From Daejeonella lutea (GTDB lineage: Bacteria > Bacteroidota > Bacteroidia > Sphingobacteriales > Sphingobacteriaceae): a stretch of 64,000 bases of DNA. A program made the translations under genes and the position numbers. The stretch lies in contig NZ_FUYR01000001.1 of assembly GCF_900168015.1 (NCBI RefSeq), positions 157,968 through 221,967 of the forward strand, written 5' to 3'. Every line of letters begins with the position of its first letter. Position 1 is the first letter of the stretch. The notes under the pieces are model-generated. The model made no database searches. It was given only the letters and a program-made list of their open reading frames with translations, and was not told where the DNA came from. This document shows, in pieces, positions 1 through 8,533 of the stretch.

Positions 1-1316
1 AATACACCCCCGCAAACCAACACGAATGCAAATAAAGTTCCGATGCTGGTAAGGTCTGTTACCTCTGTCAGGTTCATAAATAATGCTGGAATTGCAACTA
101 CGCAGCCCGTTACGAGTGTTGCAAACCAGGGAGTTTTATATTTTGGATGAATACTAGAGAATTTTTTTGGCAGAAGACCGTCGCGGCTCATACTCATCCA
201 GATTCGCGGTTGCCCCATCTGAAAGATTAGCAGCACACTAGCTGTGGCAATCACTGCGCTGATTGAAATTACATAACTTATTTTCTCCAGGCCAACACTT
301 TTAAAAACATATGCCAAAGGGTCTTCAACCTGAAGGTATTTGTAATTTACCATTCCGGTCAACACTAAGGCTACCAGGATGTAGAGGACGGTACATATAA
401 TCAGCGAATAGATCATTCCTTTGGGTAAGTCTCGCTGCGGATCCTTGCATTCTTCTGCAGTAGTAGAAATCGCATCAAAGCCAATATAAGCGAAGAAAAC
501 CCCGGACACGCCTTTCATCATGCCTTCAAAGCCGTTTGGCAAGAATGGGTCCCAATTGGCAGGAGTCACGTAAAAGAAACCCAACAATATAACGCCAATA
601 ACCACTCCAACCTTTAAAATTACCATCGCGTTGGTTGCTTTTTTTGTTTCACGGATGCCGATATAAACCAGGTAAGTGATAAGGAACACAATGCCCAAAG
701 CAGGGAGGTCCGCTATAAACTTAAAGTTCCCTGATCCCGGTGCTGTATTCCAGGCCTGGGCAGCATATTTAACCTTTTCGGTAATTGTACTCAGGTCGGT
801 CCCTGCAGCCGTGACTTGCGTGTGTGCCTTTGCAGCAGACAAATAGTCCATGGTTAAATATGCTGGTATATGAATATTAAAACCTTCAAGTAAGTTAGTG
901 AAATACTCGCTCCATGAAATCGCTACCGCTATATTACCAATCGCATATTCCATTAACAGATCCCAGCCGATAATCCAGGCTACGAGCTCGCCAAAAGAGG
1001 CATATGCATAAGTATATGCGCTTCCCGCAACAGGTATTCTCGAAGCAAATTCGGCATAACACAACGCAGAGAAACCGCATGTAATAGCAGTTATTACAAA
1101 GAGTATACTGACTCCGGGCCCGCCGTTAAAGGAAGCATTCCCGATGGTAGAAAAGATTCCTGCGCCTATAACAGCTGCTATACCCATCAACGTAAGATCC
1201 TTGACAGTTAAGACTCGCCGAAGCCCATGTTCATGTGCTTCAGCATCTGAAAAGCCCGCCTGACGGTCCCTCATTATAAGATCAATTGATTTTTTGCGGA
1301 AGAAGTTACCAGCCAT
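1..1316 (-). CDS. APC-family amino acid permease, C-terminus cut off by window edge
   Basis: The reading frame is open from ATG 1316 down to base 1, giving about 438 residues without a stop; the missing C-terminus should be some 50-60 residues, judged from the 490-residue paralogue at 39097-40569. The N-terminus carries the consensus start of bacterial cationic/neutral amino acid transporters (FFRKKSIDL, then LTLMGIAAVIGAGIFSTIG as TM1), followed by alternating hydrophobic helices and the motif FAYIGFDAISTTAEE. It should be an inner-membrane cation-coupled amino acid importer; the substrate cannot be read. A TATGTTTG promoter element lies 24 nt upstream. The gene is not broken inside the window. 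Confidence 0.9.
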   Translation of the reverse strand, partial: MAGNFFRKKSIDLIMRDRQAGFSDAEAHEHGLRRVLTVKDLTLMGIAAVIGAGIFSTIGNASFNGGPGVSILFVITAITCGFSALCYAEFASRIPVAGSAYTYAYASFGELVAWIIGWDLLMEYAIGNIAVAISWSEYFTNLLEGFNIHIPAYLTMDYLSAAKAHTQVTAAGTDLSTITEKVKYAAQAWNTAPGSGNFKFIADLPALGIVFLITYLVYIGIRETKKATNAMVILKVGVVIGVILLGFFYVTPANWDPFLPNGFEGMMKGVSGVFFAYIGFDAISTTAEECKDPQRDLPKGMIYSLIICTVLYILVALVLTGMVNYKYLQVEDPLAYVFKSVGLEKISYVISISAVIATASVLLIFQMGQPRIWMSMSRDGLLPKKFSSIHPKYKTPWFATLVTGCVVAIPALFMNLTEVTDLTSIGTLFAFVLVCGGV

Positions 1317-1340
1317 AGAATTGCTTAAAGAAGTTTGGAC

Positions 1341-1348
1341 CAAACATA
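1341..1348 (-). promoter_or_regulatory. TAnnTTTG -7 promoter element of the APC permease
   Basis: TATGTTTG on the minus strand, 24 nt before ATG 1316. It matches the Bacteroidota -7 consensus. Confidence 0.6.
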
Positions 1349-1432
1349 AAAATTAATTCCCATTGATTCACAAAACAGATGACGTAACGGGGTGTTACAA
1401 ATAATCAGATAGTTGTTAAGTCCAGAATTACG

Positions 1433-1440
1433 TAGTTTTG
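1433..1440 (+). promoter_or_regulatory. TAnnTTTG -7 promoter element of the PAP2 gene
   Basis: TAGTTTTG, with a TTG at 1413-1415 as a possible -33 element. It ends 12 nt before ATG 1453. The in-frame TTG at 1438 lies inside this element and so is not a credible start codon. Confidence 0.65.
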
Positions 1441-1452
1441 GCGAATAGAAAT

Positions 1453-2130
1453 ATGCAGAAGAAAATACGATCGAGTTTTGCTAATCTTATCCAAAGGCAC
1501 CTGGCCTTTGTAGTACCGTTTATTATTCTGGTGGTTATTTGCCTTTATATTCTTTTGACTAATTCAAAGGCAGAACTATTTTTGTGGACAAATATTCGTC
1601 ATAATACTTTCTTTGATGAATTTTTCAAGATTAGTACATTAGTAGGAGATGAGTTAACGACGCTAATTGTTTGCATAACGATGTTATTCATTAAATACAG
1701 ATATGCAGTTCTCACATTTCTCGCTTACACCTATTCTTCAGTTATCGTGCAGATTCTAAAAAGAATATTTGACTCTCCACGGCCCAGTAAATTTTTCGAA
1801 GGCTTAAATCCCATCAGAACTATTGAAGGTTACCCCTTATATGAATTTCATAGCTTTCCGTCCGGCCATAGTACAAATGCGTTTACTCTTGCAGTAGTTC
1901 TGGCTTTTATTTTACCAAACCGAAAACTTCATTGGGTTATTATTCCAGTAGCCATTTTAACCGCATTTTCCCGTGTTTATCTTTCGCAGCACTTCTTCCA
2001 GGATGTTTTTGCAGGTTCAGTATTAGGAGTTGTCCTTACTTTTCACCTGATCTGGATGCTTGAAAATTCAGATTGGTACCACTCACCGAAACTCGAGGGA
2101 AGTTTGTTAAAAAAGAGAAATTCCGCTTAG
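1453..2130 (+). CDS. PAP2-superfamily membrane phosphatase
   Basis: Integral membrane phosphatase of the type 2 phosphatidic acid phosphatase family; members dephosphorylate phosphatidate, phosphatidylglycerol phosphate or undecaprenyl pyrophosphate at the outer face of the inner membrane. The three signature motifs are present: KRIFDSPRP near residues 103-111, PSGH near 136-139, and SR-x5-H-x3-D near 172-184 with the catalytic His. Several hydrophobic helices flank them. The start is placed at ATG 1453 (225 residues) because the upstream TTG is in the promoter. It overlaps the convergent neighbour by 4 nt at the stop codons. Family is sure; substrate is not. Confidence 0.9.
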   Translation: MQKKIRSSFANLIQRHLAFVVPFIILVVICLYILLTNSKAELFLWTNIRHNTFFDEFFKISTLVGDELTTLIVCITMLFIKYRYAVLTFLAYTYSSVIVQILKRIFDSPRPSKFFEGLNPIRTIEGYPLYEFHSFPSGHSTNAFTLAVVLAFILPNRKLHWVIIPVAILTAFSRVYLSQHFFQDVFAGSVLGVVLTFHLIWMLENSDWYHSPKLEGSLLKKRNSA

Positions 2131-2780
2131 GTTTTCCTCCTTCGGACTATATAAAAGATTATTCCAATTAGGAGCAAGCCTCCGGGAATAGCCCAATAGA
2201 GATATTTTTTATTTTCCGCATTGTTCTTGTTTATTTCTTCGCTGGTATACTGATCAGTTTTGTCGAGATTTTCATTCACCTCAATTGAATTGAAAAACTT
2301 TTCCTTTTCGGGAATTGCGAATTGATTGTGTAAGTCCTGGTAAAGAAATTCAAAGATATAGGTAGCACTGCTGGCGTGCAGAAGTCTGAAATTTCTATAC
2401 AACACTCCACTTCCGGTGTCAATCTGGAGCGTAAAGTCTTTGACTTTTAGGTCGCCGATTGTTTCATCCTTTTCGTCTTTTATTATCGAGCTGCTTGAAA
2501 CGGTACGTACATTTTTGATGTAATCATCGTAGTACCTTTTTAAATGCTTTTCTTTTTCAATGTCGGGGGTAACTGTAGGGTTGTCTGGTGTTTTGAAAAT
2601 GAGGATAGTTCCCCAGGGACTAACAGCCACCAGACTGTACTTCTCATCTTTTTCAGTCTTTGTGAATCCTTTCGGGAGTTTTACAGAAACAGTGCTGTCG
2701 ATTTGAACTGTTTCCCAATCCTGAGAGTAAGATGCAACTGACCGAAGTACTATCGCTAAAATTAAAATAATTGTTCTCAT
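2127..2780 (-). CDS. Unrecognised exported protein with C-terminal membrane anchor
   Basis: I do not recognise a family. The 217-residue product has an N-terminal signal sequence ending near SYSQD, a hydrophilic lysine- and aspartate-rich middle with beta-type alternation, and a single C-terminal helix (YLYWAIPGGLLLIGIIFYIV) followed by RRRKT. This predicts a periplasmic domain tethered by a C-terminal tail anchor. Its stop codon overlaps that of the convergent PAP2 gene (TTAG at 2127-2130). No TAnnTTTG is seen upstream. It starts 36 nt downstream of the oligoendopeptidase stop, so it may be the last gene of the engB operon. Confidence 0.75.
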   Translation of the reverse strand: MRTIILILAIVLRSVASYSQDWETVQIDSTVSVKLPKGFTKTEKDEKYSLVAVSPWGTILIFKTPDNPTVTPDIEKEKHLKRYYDDYIKNVRTVSSSSIIKDEKDETIGDLKVKDFTLQIDTGSGVLYRNFRLLHASSATYIFEFLYQDLHNQFAIPEKEKFFNSIEVNENLDKTDQYTSEEINKNNAENKKYLYWAIPGGLLLIGIIFYIVRRRKT

Positions 2781-2816
2781 GGCAGGGGCTCTTGCAATAA
2801 GTGTGCCCGCTGTACA

Positions 2817-4532
2817 CTAATCTAATTTTTTCAATTCGTCCTTTACAAATTCCACGAGTTCTTTGACATATGATTTGCTGAAATTGAATTCTATCCCAGC
2901 AGTTTCATAAATCTGTTTTATTGTCTTTGTATATCCCAGTTTTAATGCTTCCAGATAATCGTGCAATCCTTTCTCCGGATTCTCTTTATAGTTTTTCCAA
3001 ACTGCGATGGCTCCTAGTTGGGCTATCCCGTATTCAACATAGTAGAAAGGCACCTCAAATATGTGAAGTTGCTTTTGCCACAAATTAAGAAGAGCCTCTT
3101 CGTGTTGGGTCCAATCTGCGAAATTATTACCAAATGGTGCAAAGATGCTTCTCCAAGCTTCCCTTCTTTCCTCGGACGTCTGATCTGGATTGGTATAAAT
3201 CCAATGCTGAAACTGATCTACAACTGCCACCCATGGCAGTGTTTTTAAAACATCTTTTAACTGATCTTTTTTTGCACGTTTTAAATCTTCGGGATTATCG
3301 AAAAATACATCCCATTTATCCATTGAAATAAGCTCCATGCTCATAGAAGCGAGCTCGGCTACTTCTGAAGGAAGATGCTTGAAATCATTTAACTCAAGGT
3401 CAGCAGAGATAAAGGTATGTACCGCATGTCCGCCTTCATGGACCATTGTAGTAAGATCTCGGAAAGTGCCCGCCGAATTCATGAATATGAATGGCGCACC
3501 GCTTTCTGCGAGGGGGTAATTATAACCTCCCGGAGCTTTGCCTTTCCGGCTTTCCACATCAAAAAAGCCATTGGCCTTCATAATCTCAAGTCGTTCGCCA
3601 ATATATGGATCCAACCCCTGAAAGCATTTGATAGATTTATCAATTAGCTCTTCTCCCGAGTTGAAGGGCTTAAGAGCCGCTTTTCCGGAAATATCCACAT
3701 CCATGTCCCAGGGTTTTAGTTCCTCCAACCCTAAGGCCTTGCGGCGAATCTCTGCCTGCTCCTGGAGTATAGGTACAATTTCTTTCTTGATTGCTTCATG
3801 GAATTTATAGCAATCGTGGGGAGTATAGTCAAATCTGCCAAGGGCCTGGAACATATAATCCCTGAAATTTTCAAATCCGGCGTTTAATGCAACCTGGTGC
3901 CTTAATTTCAAAAGGCCATTGAAAAGCTCATCGAGTTTTTCCTTATCCTGCAGCCTCCTTGCCGTGATAGCTTCCCAAGTCTCCTTACGCAGGTTTCTGT
4001 CGGTGTCTTTCAGGAATACCGCAGCTTGCTCCAGGGTGTATTCTTTGCCACGCAGGTTTACCGACATGGCCCCAGTTATTGCCTGATATTTTTGCTGCTC
4101 CACTTGTATTTGGGTCTGCAAGGGGATATTTTCTTCTCTGAATAATTCAAGGGCTTTTTTAATTCCGCGGGTGTAGACAAAATATTTGCTCTTATCCAAC
4201 TTCTCAGCGAATTTACTGCCGATAAATTTCTTGTTCAATTCATTGTTAAGCGGCGCGATCCTGGGTTCAATTTCCGTGGCAAAAAATTGGAAATCGGCAA
4301 GTAGCTTTTCATCGGTGGTATCACAGGTCATCCTGATGTATCTCCAGGCAAAATCTTCTTCTAGAGCAGCTTCAAGTTCACTCCGGTCCTTTAACCATTT
4401 TTCCAGGTCGGCAACAGAGTTGATATTCCTGGCCAATAATTCCTCAAACAACGGTTCCAGGTTCTCCCAGATTATTGTCAAATCCACAGGTATATAAATT
4501 CTAGCCTTCTTATTGATTTTGAGAGTTTCCAT
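2817..4532 (-). CDS. M3-family oligoendopeptidase (PepF-like)
   Basis: Cytoplasmic zinc metallopeptidase that degrades oligopeptides. The zinc site HEGGH is at residues 365-369, within MVHEGGHAVH, and the expected downstream Glu region (LPSEVAELASM) follows. Length (571 residues) fits the oligoendopeptidase branch of M3 rather than the longer thimet/Dcp type. There is no signal peptide. It starts 4 nt after the stop of the UbiA-like gene, so it is translated as the third gene of the engB operon; no functional link to prenyltransfer is obvious. Confidence 0.93.
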   Translation of the reverse strand: METLKINKKARIYIPVDLTIIWENLEPLFEELLARNINSVADLEKWLKDRSELEAALEEDFAWRYIRMTCDTTDEKLLADFQFFATEIEPRIAPLNNELNKKFIGSKFAEKLDKSKYFVYTRGIKKALELFREENIPLQTQIQVEQQKYQAITGAMSVNLRGKEYTLEQAAVFLKDTDRNLRKETWEAITARRLQDKEKLDELFNGLLKLRHQVALNAGFENFRDYMFQALGRFDYTPHDCYKFHEAIKKEIVPILQEQAEIRRKALGLEELKPWDMDVDISGKAALKPFNSGEELIDKSIKCFQGLDPYIGERLEIMKANGFFDVESRKGKAPGGYNYPLAESGAPFIFMNSAGTFRDLTTMVHEGGHAVHTFISADLELNDFKHLPSEVAELASMSMELISMDKWDVFFDNPEDLKRAKKDQLKDVLKTLPWVAVVDQFQHWIYTNPDQTSEERREAWRSIFAPFGNNFADWTQHEEALLNLWQKQLHIFEVPFYYVEYGIAQLGAIAVWKNYKENPEKGLHDYLEALKLGYTKTIKQIYETAGIEFNFSKSYVKELVEFVKDELKKLD

Positions 4533-4536
4533 GATA

Positions 4537-5397
4537 TTATAAAAGGTTTCTTAAATAAACGTCTAACAGAAAAAATACAGCAAATACAACCGACGCAATC
4601 CCATTGGTAGTAAAAAACGCCCGGTCTACCTTTGAAAGATCATTAGGTTTTACCAGCTGGTGCTGATAAATTAACAACATGATAAAAAAAATTATTCCGG
4701 CAAGATAAAACCAGCTCAAGCCGGAAACAAAATAAGGAACGCTGATGAATAAAACAGCGAAAAAATGAAGGACCGATGAGACTTTCAATGCCCGTTCTTT
4801 TCCAAGCCACGCTGGGATAGAATTTAACTGGTTCTCACGATCGAACTCCTCATCCTGCAAAGCATAGATAATGTCAAAACCGCTCACCCAGCACAGAACC
4901 GCCAGCGAAAAATATATTGGAAGCATTGCGAATTCTCCGGTTACAACCAGGTAAGCTCCGATTGGTGCCAGTGCCAATCCAAGCCCAAGGATTAAATGGC
5001 AAAGTGGAGTAAATCGTTTTGTATAACTGTATCCTAAAACCACAGCGAGTGCGACCGGAGAAAGGTAAAAACATAGCCGATTAATGAGCAGCGTAGTTGC
5101 CACCAGCAGCAAACAATTTATTATTGTAAAAGCAAGTGCTTCTCCCGATGAAATTCGTCCGGCCGGGATGTCCCGTACGACGGTCCGGGGATTTGCAGCG
5201 TCTATTTCGCGGTCAAGATATCGATTGAAAGCCATCGCTGCATTTCTGGCAAATATCATACACAGCACCATTAAAAGGAGCTTTATCCAGTTAAAGGTAT
5301 GATCCGTAGTTGTTACGGCCAGAAAAAAGCCAATAAAAGCAAAGGGCATGGCAAAAACCGTATGAGCAAATAACACAAGCGAAAAGTACTTCTTCAT
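4537..5397 (-). CDS. UbiA-family prenyltransferase, probable MqnP-like
   Basis: Multi-helix inner-membrane enzyme that attaches a polyprenyl chain to an aromatic acid. Both Mg-pyrophosphate motifs are visible: NRYLDREID (Asn58, Asp62, Asp66) and DEEFD (Asp182, Asp186). The 286-residue length and the start with AHTVFAMPFA resemble the 'UbiA-other' clade that acts in the futalosine menaquinone pathway (MqnP), rather than MenA; this assignment is inference, helped by the UbiD-type decarboxylase at 31360-33198. The gene lies 1 nt after engB and 4 nt before the peptidase gene. Confidence 0.85.
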   Translation of the reverse strand: MKKYFSLVLFAHTVFAMPFAFIGFFLAVTTTDHTFNWIKLLLMVLCMIFARNAAMAFNRYLDREIDAANPRTVVRDIPAGRISSGEALAFTIINCLLLVATTLLINRLCFYLSPVALAVVLGYSYTKRFTPLCHLILGLGLALAPIGAYLVVTGEFAMLPIYFSLAVLCWVSGFDIIYALQDEEFDRENQLNSIPAWLGKERALKVSSVLHFFAVLFISVPYFVSGLSWFYLAGIIFFIMLLIYQHQLVKPNDLSKVDRAFFTTNGIASVVFAVFFLLDVYLRNLL

Positions 5398-5398
5398 G

Positions 5399-6001
5399 CT
5401 ACCTGGTAAACGTTGAGTTCAGACCCTGAATGAAGTGCAATATTTCCTCTCTGCCATCCTGTGTTTCAGAAGATGTGATGTAATGCTGCGGAACCTCTTC
5501 GAAAATTTCCAGCAGCGCTTTACGAAATTTCGCAACTGCCTGGTCTGTCTTAACCCGGGATTGCTTGTCTGCTTTGGTAAAGATCAGTTGAAATGGCAGG
5601 CCATTTTCACCAAGCCATGAACAAAATTCAATATCGATTTTTTGCGGCTCAAGTCTGCTGTCAATCAGTACAAATACGCATTGCAGATTTTCCCTATTCC
5701 GAAGATAAAAGCTGATGAATTTCTGCCAGTCGGCGCGATTGCTCCGAGAAGTCTTCGCATATCCGTATCCGGGAAGATCCACGAGATGCCAATTTTCATT
5801 GATCAGAAAGTGGTTTATCAATTGAGTTTTACCGGGAGTTTGAGAGGTTTTGGCAAGGCCCTTTTTCTGAACAAGCATATTTATCAGAGAGGATTTGCCC
5901 ACATTTGAACGTCCTATAAATGCGTATTCAGGCAATACCGGAGGGGGTAATTTGTCAGTTCTTGTATTGCTGCATTGAAATTCTGCGCTTTTGATTATCA
6001 T
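5399..6001 (-). CDS. engB: Ribosome biogenesis GTP-binding protein EngB/YsxC
   Basis: Small GTPase needed for late large-subunit ribosome assembly. All G motifs are present in 200 residues: GRSNVGKSS at 30-38, the threonine-containing switch TSQTPGKTQ, DLPG at 75-78 and TKAD at 142-145. Length is typical. First gene of the engB-ubiA-pepF operon; a TAACTTTG promoter ends only 5 nt before the ATG, so the leader is very short. It is divergent from menG, and both promoters are flanked by 7-nt repeat arrays. Confidence 0.96.
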   Translation of the reverse strand: MIIKSAEFQCSNTRTDKLPPPVLPEYAFIGRSNVGKSSLINMLVQKKGLAKTSQTPGKTQLINHFLINENWHLVDLPGYGYAKTSRSNRADWQKFISFYLRNRENLQCVFVLIDSRLEPQKIDIEFCSWLGENGLPFQLIFTKADKQSRVKTDQAVAKFRKALLEIFEEVPQHYITSSETQDGREEILHFIQGLNSTFTR

Positions 6002-6006
6002 CCGGA

Positions 6007-6014
6007 CAAAGTTA
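6007..6014 (-). promoter_or_regulatory. TAnnTTTG -7 promoter element of engB
   Basis: TAACTTTG on the minus strand, 5 nt before ATG 6001. Its upstream edge overlaps the first unit of the 7-nt repeat array at 6011-6038. Confidence 0.65.
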
Positions 6015-6038
6015 TGCGTTTTACGTTAAACGTTATGT
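6011..6038. repeat. Heptanucleotide array, engB side
   Basis: Four consecutive 7-nt units of the form GTTWWRC (for example GTTTTAC, GTTAAAC), directly upstream of the engB promoter. The same unit occurs in inverted orientation at 6116-6150. Confidence 0.8.
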
Positions 6039-6115
6039 GTTTTTTAAGTTAGACGTTTCTAAATACGCCGGAAGTTTAAATACTAATAATAGCTTGTTAT
6101 TCGCTTATTGTGCGC

Positions 6116-6150
6116 AAGCAACGTATCACGTACAACGTAAAACGTAAAAC
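6116..6150. repeat. Heptanucleotide array, menG side
   Basis: Five 7-nt units ending in two exact copies of GTAAAAC, immediately before the menG -7 element. It is the inverse complement family of the array at 6011-6038; 77 nt separate the two, so the arms could pair. Confidence 0.85.
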
Positions 6151-6152
6151 TC

Positions 6153-6160
6153 TATCTTTG
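6153..6160 (+). promoter_or_regulatory. TAnnTTTG -7 promoter element of menG
   Basis: TATCTTTG, 7 nt before ATG 6168. The -33 position falls inside the heptamer array and shows no TTTG. Confidence 0.65.
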
Positions 6161-6167
6161 CAAGCGT

Positions 6168-6899
6168 ATGTCCAAACCCGTTACCCCTTATCGCGATTCG
6201 GAAGCTTCCAAAAAAGAACAGGTCGCTACGATGTTTAACAATATTTCAGGTACTTACGACTTTCTGAATCATTTCCTTTCACTTGGTATTGATGTTATAT
6301 GGCGAAAGATAGCCATTCGTGAACTGCTTAAAGACAAGCCTAAACACATACTTGACGTCGCGACTGGCACCGGTGACTTTGCCTTTGAATCTATAAAGAT
6401 CTTAAATCCCGAAAAGATTACAGGAGTTGATATTTCTGAAGGGATGCTCGCTATCGCCAAACAAAAGATCCTGAAAAGGAACCTTCAAGACGTTTTCGAT
6501 GTAAGGCTGGGCGATTCTGAGAAGCTTTTATTTGAGGATAATAGTTTTGATGCAGTAACCGTCGCATACGGGGTGCGTAATTTTGAAAACCTCGAAAAAG
6601 GTCTGTCAGATATGCTGCGGGTACTTAAACCGGGCGGCAAGGCAGTAATACTTGAATTCTCCAAACCGCGAATTTTTCCGATCAAACAGGGGTATAACTT
6701 CTATTTCAAATATGTGACCCCATCCATAGGTAAGCTTTTTTCTAAGGATGCAAGCGCTTATAGTTATTTGCCTGAATCGGTTGCTGCATTTCCAGATGGG
6801 AAGCAGTTTACCGACTTAATGATTAAAGTTGGATTCCAAAATACCAAATGGCGTCCTCTAGCGTTTGGGATTTGTTCGATTTATACCGGCACTAAATGA
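6168..6899 (+). CDS. menG: Demethylmenaquinone methyltransferase MenG/UbiE
   Basis: SAM-dependent C-methyltransferase performing the last step of menaquinone synthesis (demethylmenaquinone to menaquinone). Class I SAM-binding glycine motif DVATGTGDFAFE lies near residue 65; the family motifs VAYGVRNFENLEKGL and GGKAVILEFSKP follow. The length of 243 residues is typical. Its last 4 nt (ATGA) overlap the porT start, so the two are translationally coupled. A short-leader promoter and a 7-nt repeat array precede it. The phylum uses menaquinone, so a ubiquinone role is unlikely. Confidence 0.95.
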   Translation: MSKPVTPYRDSEASKKEQVATMFNNISGTYDFLNHFLSLGIDVIWRKIAIRELLKDKPKHILDVATGTGDFAFESIKILNPEKITGVDISEGMLAIAKQKILKRNLQDVFDVRLGDSEKLLFEDNSFDAVTVAYGVRNFENLEKGLSDMLRVLKPGGKAVILEFSKPRIFPIKQGYNFYFKYVTPSIGKLFSKDASAYSYLPESVAAFPDGKQFTDLMIKVGFQNTKWRPLAFGICSIYTGTK

Positions 6900-7642
6900 A
6901 GAAAAATCTTTACCTGACCTTTTTGCTCGCAGTTATTTTTCATGTTAACTTATTTGCGCAGCAAAATTGGGGCGGAGGAGTTGATAATGAGACACTGCAT
7001 TTCGGGTTTAAGTTCCAGTACGTTGCCGCCGAATACAAGATTCAAAAAACCGCCGGATGGAGAGGGCCTTTTCCTGACCCAATCGATGGGACAGACATGG
7101 TTCCCGCACAATTGATTAGCCTGAGCTCGCCGGTTTCCAAAGGCTTTGCCCTTGGATTTGTTTCCGATTATAAGCTCAGTGAAAACACAAATCTTCGTTT
7201 TACACCGGGACTGGTATTCTCAGATATTTCTGCGATTTACGAATTTGATAATCCAACATACTCCGTGCAAAAGAAAGTGCAGGCGACATTCGTAGATCTA
7301 CCAATTGGATTTAAGTTAAAAACCAACCGCTTAAATAATTACAGGGCATATATCATCGCAGGAGCTAAGTATTCCATGGACATTGTTTCAAAGAAGAAAA
7401 AGGATGACAGTGCATTAATCCCCTCTGAAAAATACCTGAAGAGCGTGCCGAACTCGTTGTGGTACGAAGCAGGGCTCGGACTCGATTTGTATTTCGAATG
7501 GTTCAAACTGTCGCCCGAAATCAAATTTTCACAAACCACAAAAAGTGTGCTTCTCGACAAAGACCGACTGGAAAACCCCTACATCGCACCAATCGATAAG
7601 ATGTTCCTGAGGAATTTTCAGTTCAGTTTATTCTTTGAGTAA
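6896..7642 (+). CDS. porT: PorT-like outer-membrane beta-barrel protein (type IX secretion)
   Basis: A signal peptide ends near LFAQQ; the rest is an alternating beta-barrel pattern finishing in FQFSLFFE. The 248 residues match the length of Porphyromonas PorT, an accessory protein of the type IX secretion system, and, as I recall, porT next to ubiE/menG is a conserved pairing in Bacteroidota. The start overlaps the menG stop by 4 nt. It could be another small porin-like barrel; assignment rests on context, length and architecture, not on an alignment. Confidence 0.75.
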   Translation: MKKNLYLTFLLAVIFHVNLFAQQNWGGGVDNETLHFGFKFQYVAAEYKIQKTAGWRGPFPDPIDGTDMVPAQLISLSSPVSKGFALGFVSDYKLSENTNLRFTPGLVFSDISAIYEFDNPTYSVQKKVQATFVDLPIGFKLKTNRLNNYRAYIIAGAKYSMDIVSKKKKDDSALIPSEKYLKSVPNSLWYEAGLGLDLYFEWFKLSPEIKFSQTTKSVLLDKDRLENPYIAPIDKMFLRNFQFSLFFE

Positions 7643-7655
7643 CAACAACCCACAT

Positions 7656-7683
7656 CATACTCTATACTTGTTACTTTATACTT
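7656..7683. repeat. Heptanucleotide array upstream of the SDR gene
   Basis: Four 7-nt units of consensus TATACTT (two exact) between porT and the SDR gene. A near-consensus -7 element, TATTTTCG, follows at 7697-7704. Confidence 0.75.
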
Positions 7684-7718
7684 TCCACTAATTCCTTATT
7701 TTCGATTTTTATTTATTT

Positions 7719-8477
7719 ATGTCGAAAATAGCCTTAATTACAGGAGCAACCGCCGGGATTGGCGAAGCAACTGCCCGTCTTTTTGCTCAACAAAAATACA
7801 ATCTGGTACTTCTGGCCCGCAGGACCGAAAGATTACAGTTGCTCGCTGAAAATCTCAGCTCAGAATTTGGAATCGAAGTAAAAACACTTGTTGTTGATGT
7901 CAGGGAAAAGGAGGCGGTACAAAAACTTGAGGGTCTCCCGGAAGAGTGGAAAAAGGTTGATGTGCTCATTAACAATGCAGGTCTTTCGCGCGGCCTGGAT
8001 CCAATAAATGCAGGTGACACCGATGATTGGGACGTGATGATTGATACGAACGTCAAAGGATTATTATACGTAACTAAAATCGTATCCAACTGGATGATTA
8101 AAAACGGGTCAGGACATATAGTTAATATTGGTTCCATAGCCGGTAAGGAAACGTATATTAACGGCAATGTGTATTGCGCTACGAAATATGCCGTAGATTC
8201 TCTCAATCAAGCGATGCGGATCGATCTTTTGCCTCATAAAATTAAAGTAACTGGAATCCACCCTGGTGCCGTTGAAACCGAATTTTCTGAAGTCCGATTC
8301 AAAGGAGATAAAGAACGAGCAAAAAAGGTATATGATGGATTTGAGCCGCTGCACGCTCAGGACATCGCTGATACTATCTGGTTTGCCGTTTCCCGGCCGG
8401 CTCATGTAAACATCAATGACATGATCGTTTTGGCAGCTGCTCAAGCGAATACAACGCACTTATTGCGCGAGGTTTAA
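7719..8477 (+). CDS. Short-chain dehydrogenase/reductase (YdfG-like)
   Basis: Cytoplasmic NAD(P)-dependent oxidoreductase of the classical SDR family. The cofactor motif TGATAGIG is at residues 8-15, with ARRTER after beta-2 suggesting NADP preference. NNAG and the catalytic Tyr152/Lys156 (YCATK) are present, with the catalytic Ser in GSIAGKETY. The 252 residues and the PGAVETEFSEVRFKGD region resemble YdfG/serine 3-dehydrogenase-type enzymes acting on 3-hydroxy acids; the substrate is not provable from sequence. It stands alone, upstream of the 42-bp repeat block. Confidence 0.92.
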   Translation: MSKIALITGATAGIGEATARLFAQQKYNLVLLARRTERLQLLAENLSSEFGIEVKTLVVDVREKEAVQKLEGLPEEWKKVDVLINNAGLSRGLDPINAGDTDDWDVMIDTNVKGLLYVTKIVSNWMIKNGSGHIVNIGSIAGKETYINGNVYCATKYAVDSLNQAMRIDLLPHKIKVTGIHPGAVETEFSEVRFKGDKERAKKVYDGFEPLHAQDIADTIWFAVSRPAHVNINDMIVLAAAQANTTHLLREV

Positions 8478-8533
8478 TAGACGATCATATCAATAACTGG
8501 TTTTAGCTGTATTGAAGTCGATTAGAGCAATCA

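Noticed and set aside
1-1316. Pseudogene interpretation of the first permease
   Set aside because: No stop or frameshift in 438 codons; it simply runs off the window.
1438-1452. TTG start of the PAP2 gene
   Set aside because: The codon is part of the TAGTTTTG promoter element; ATG 1453 is used.
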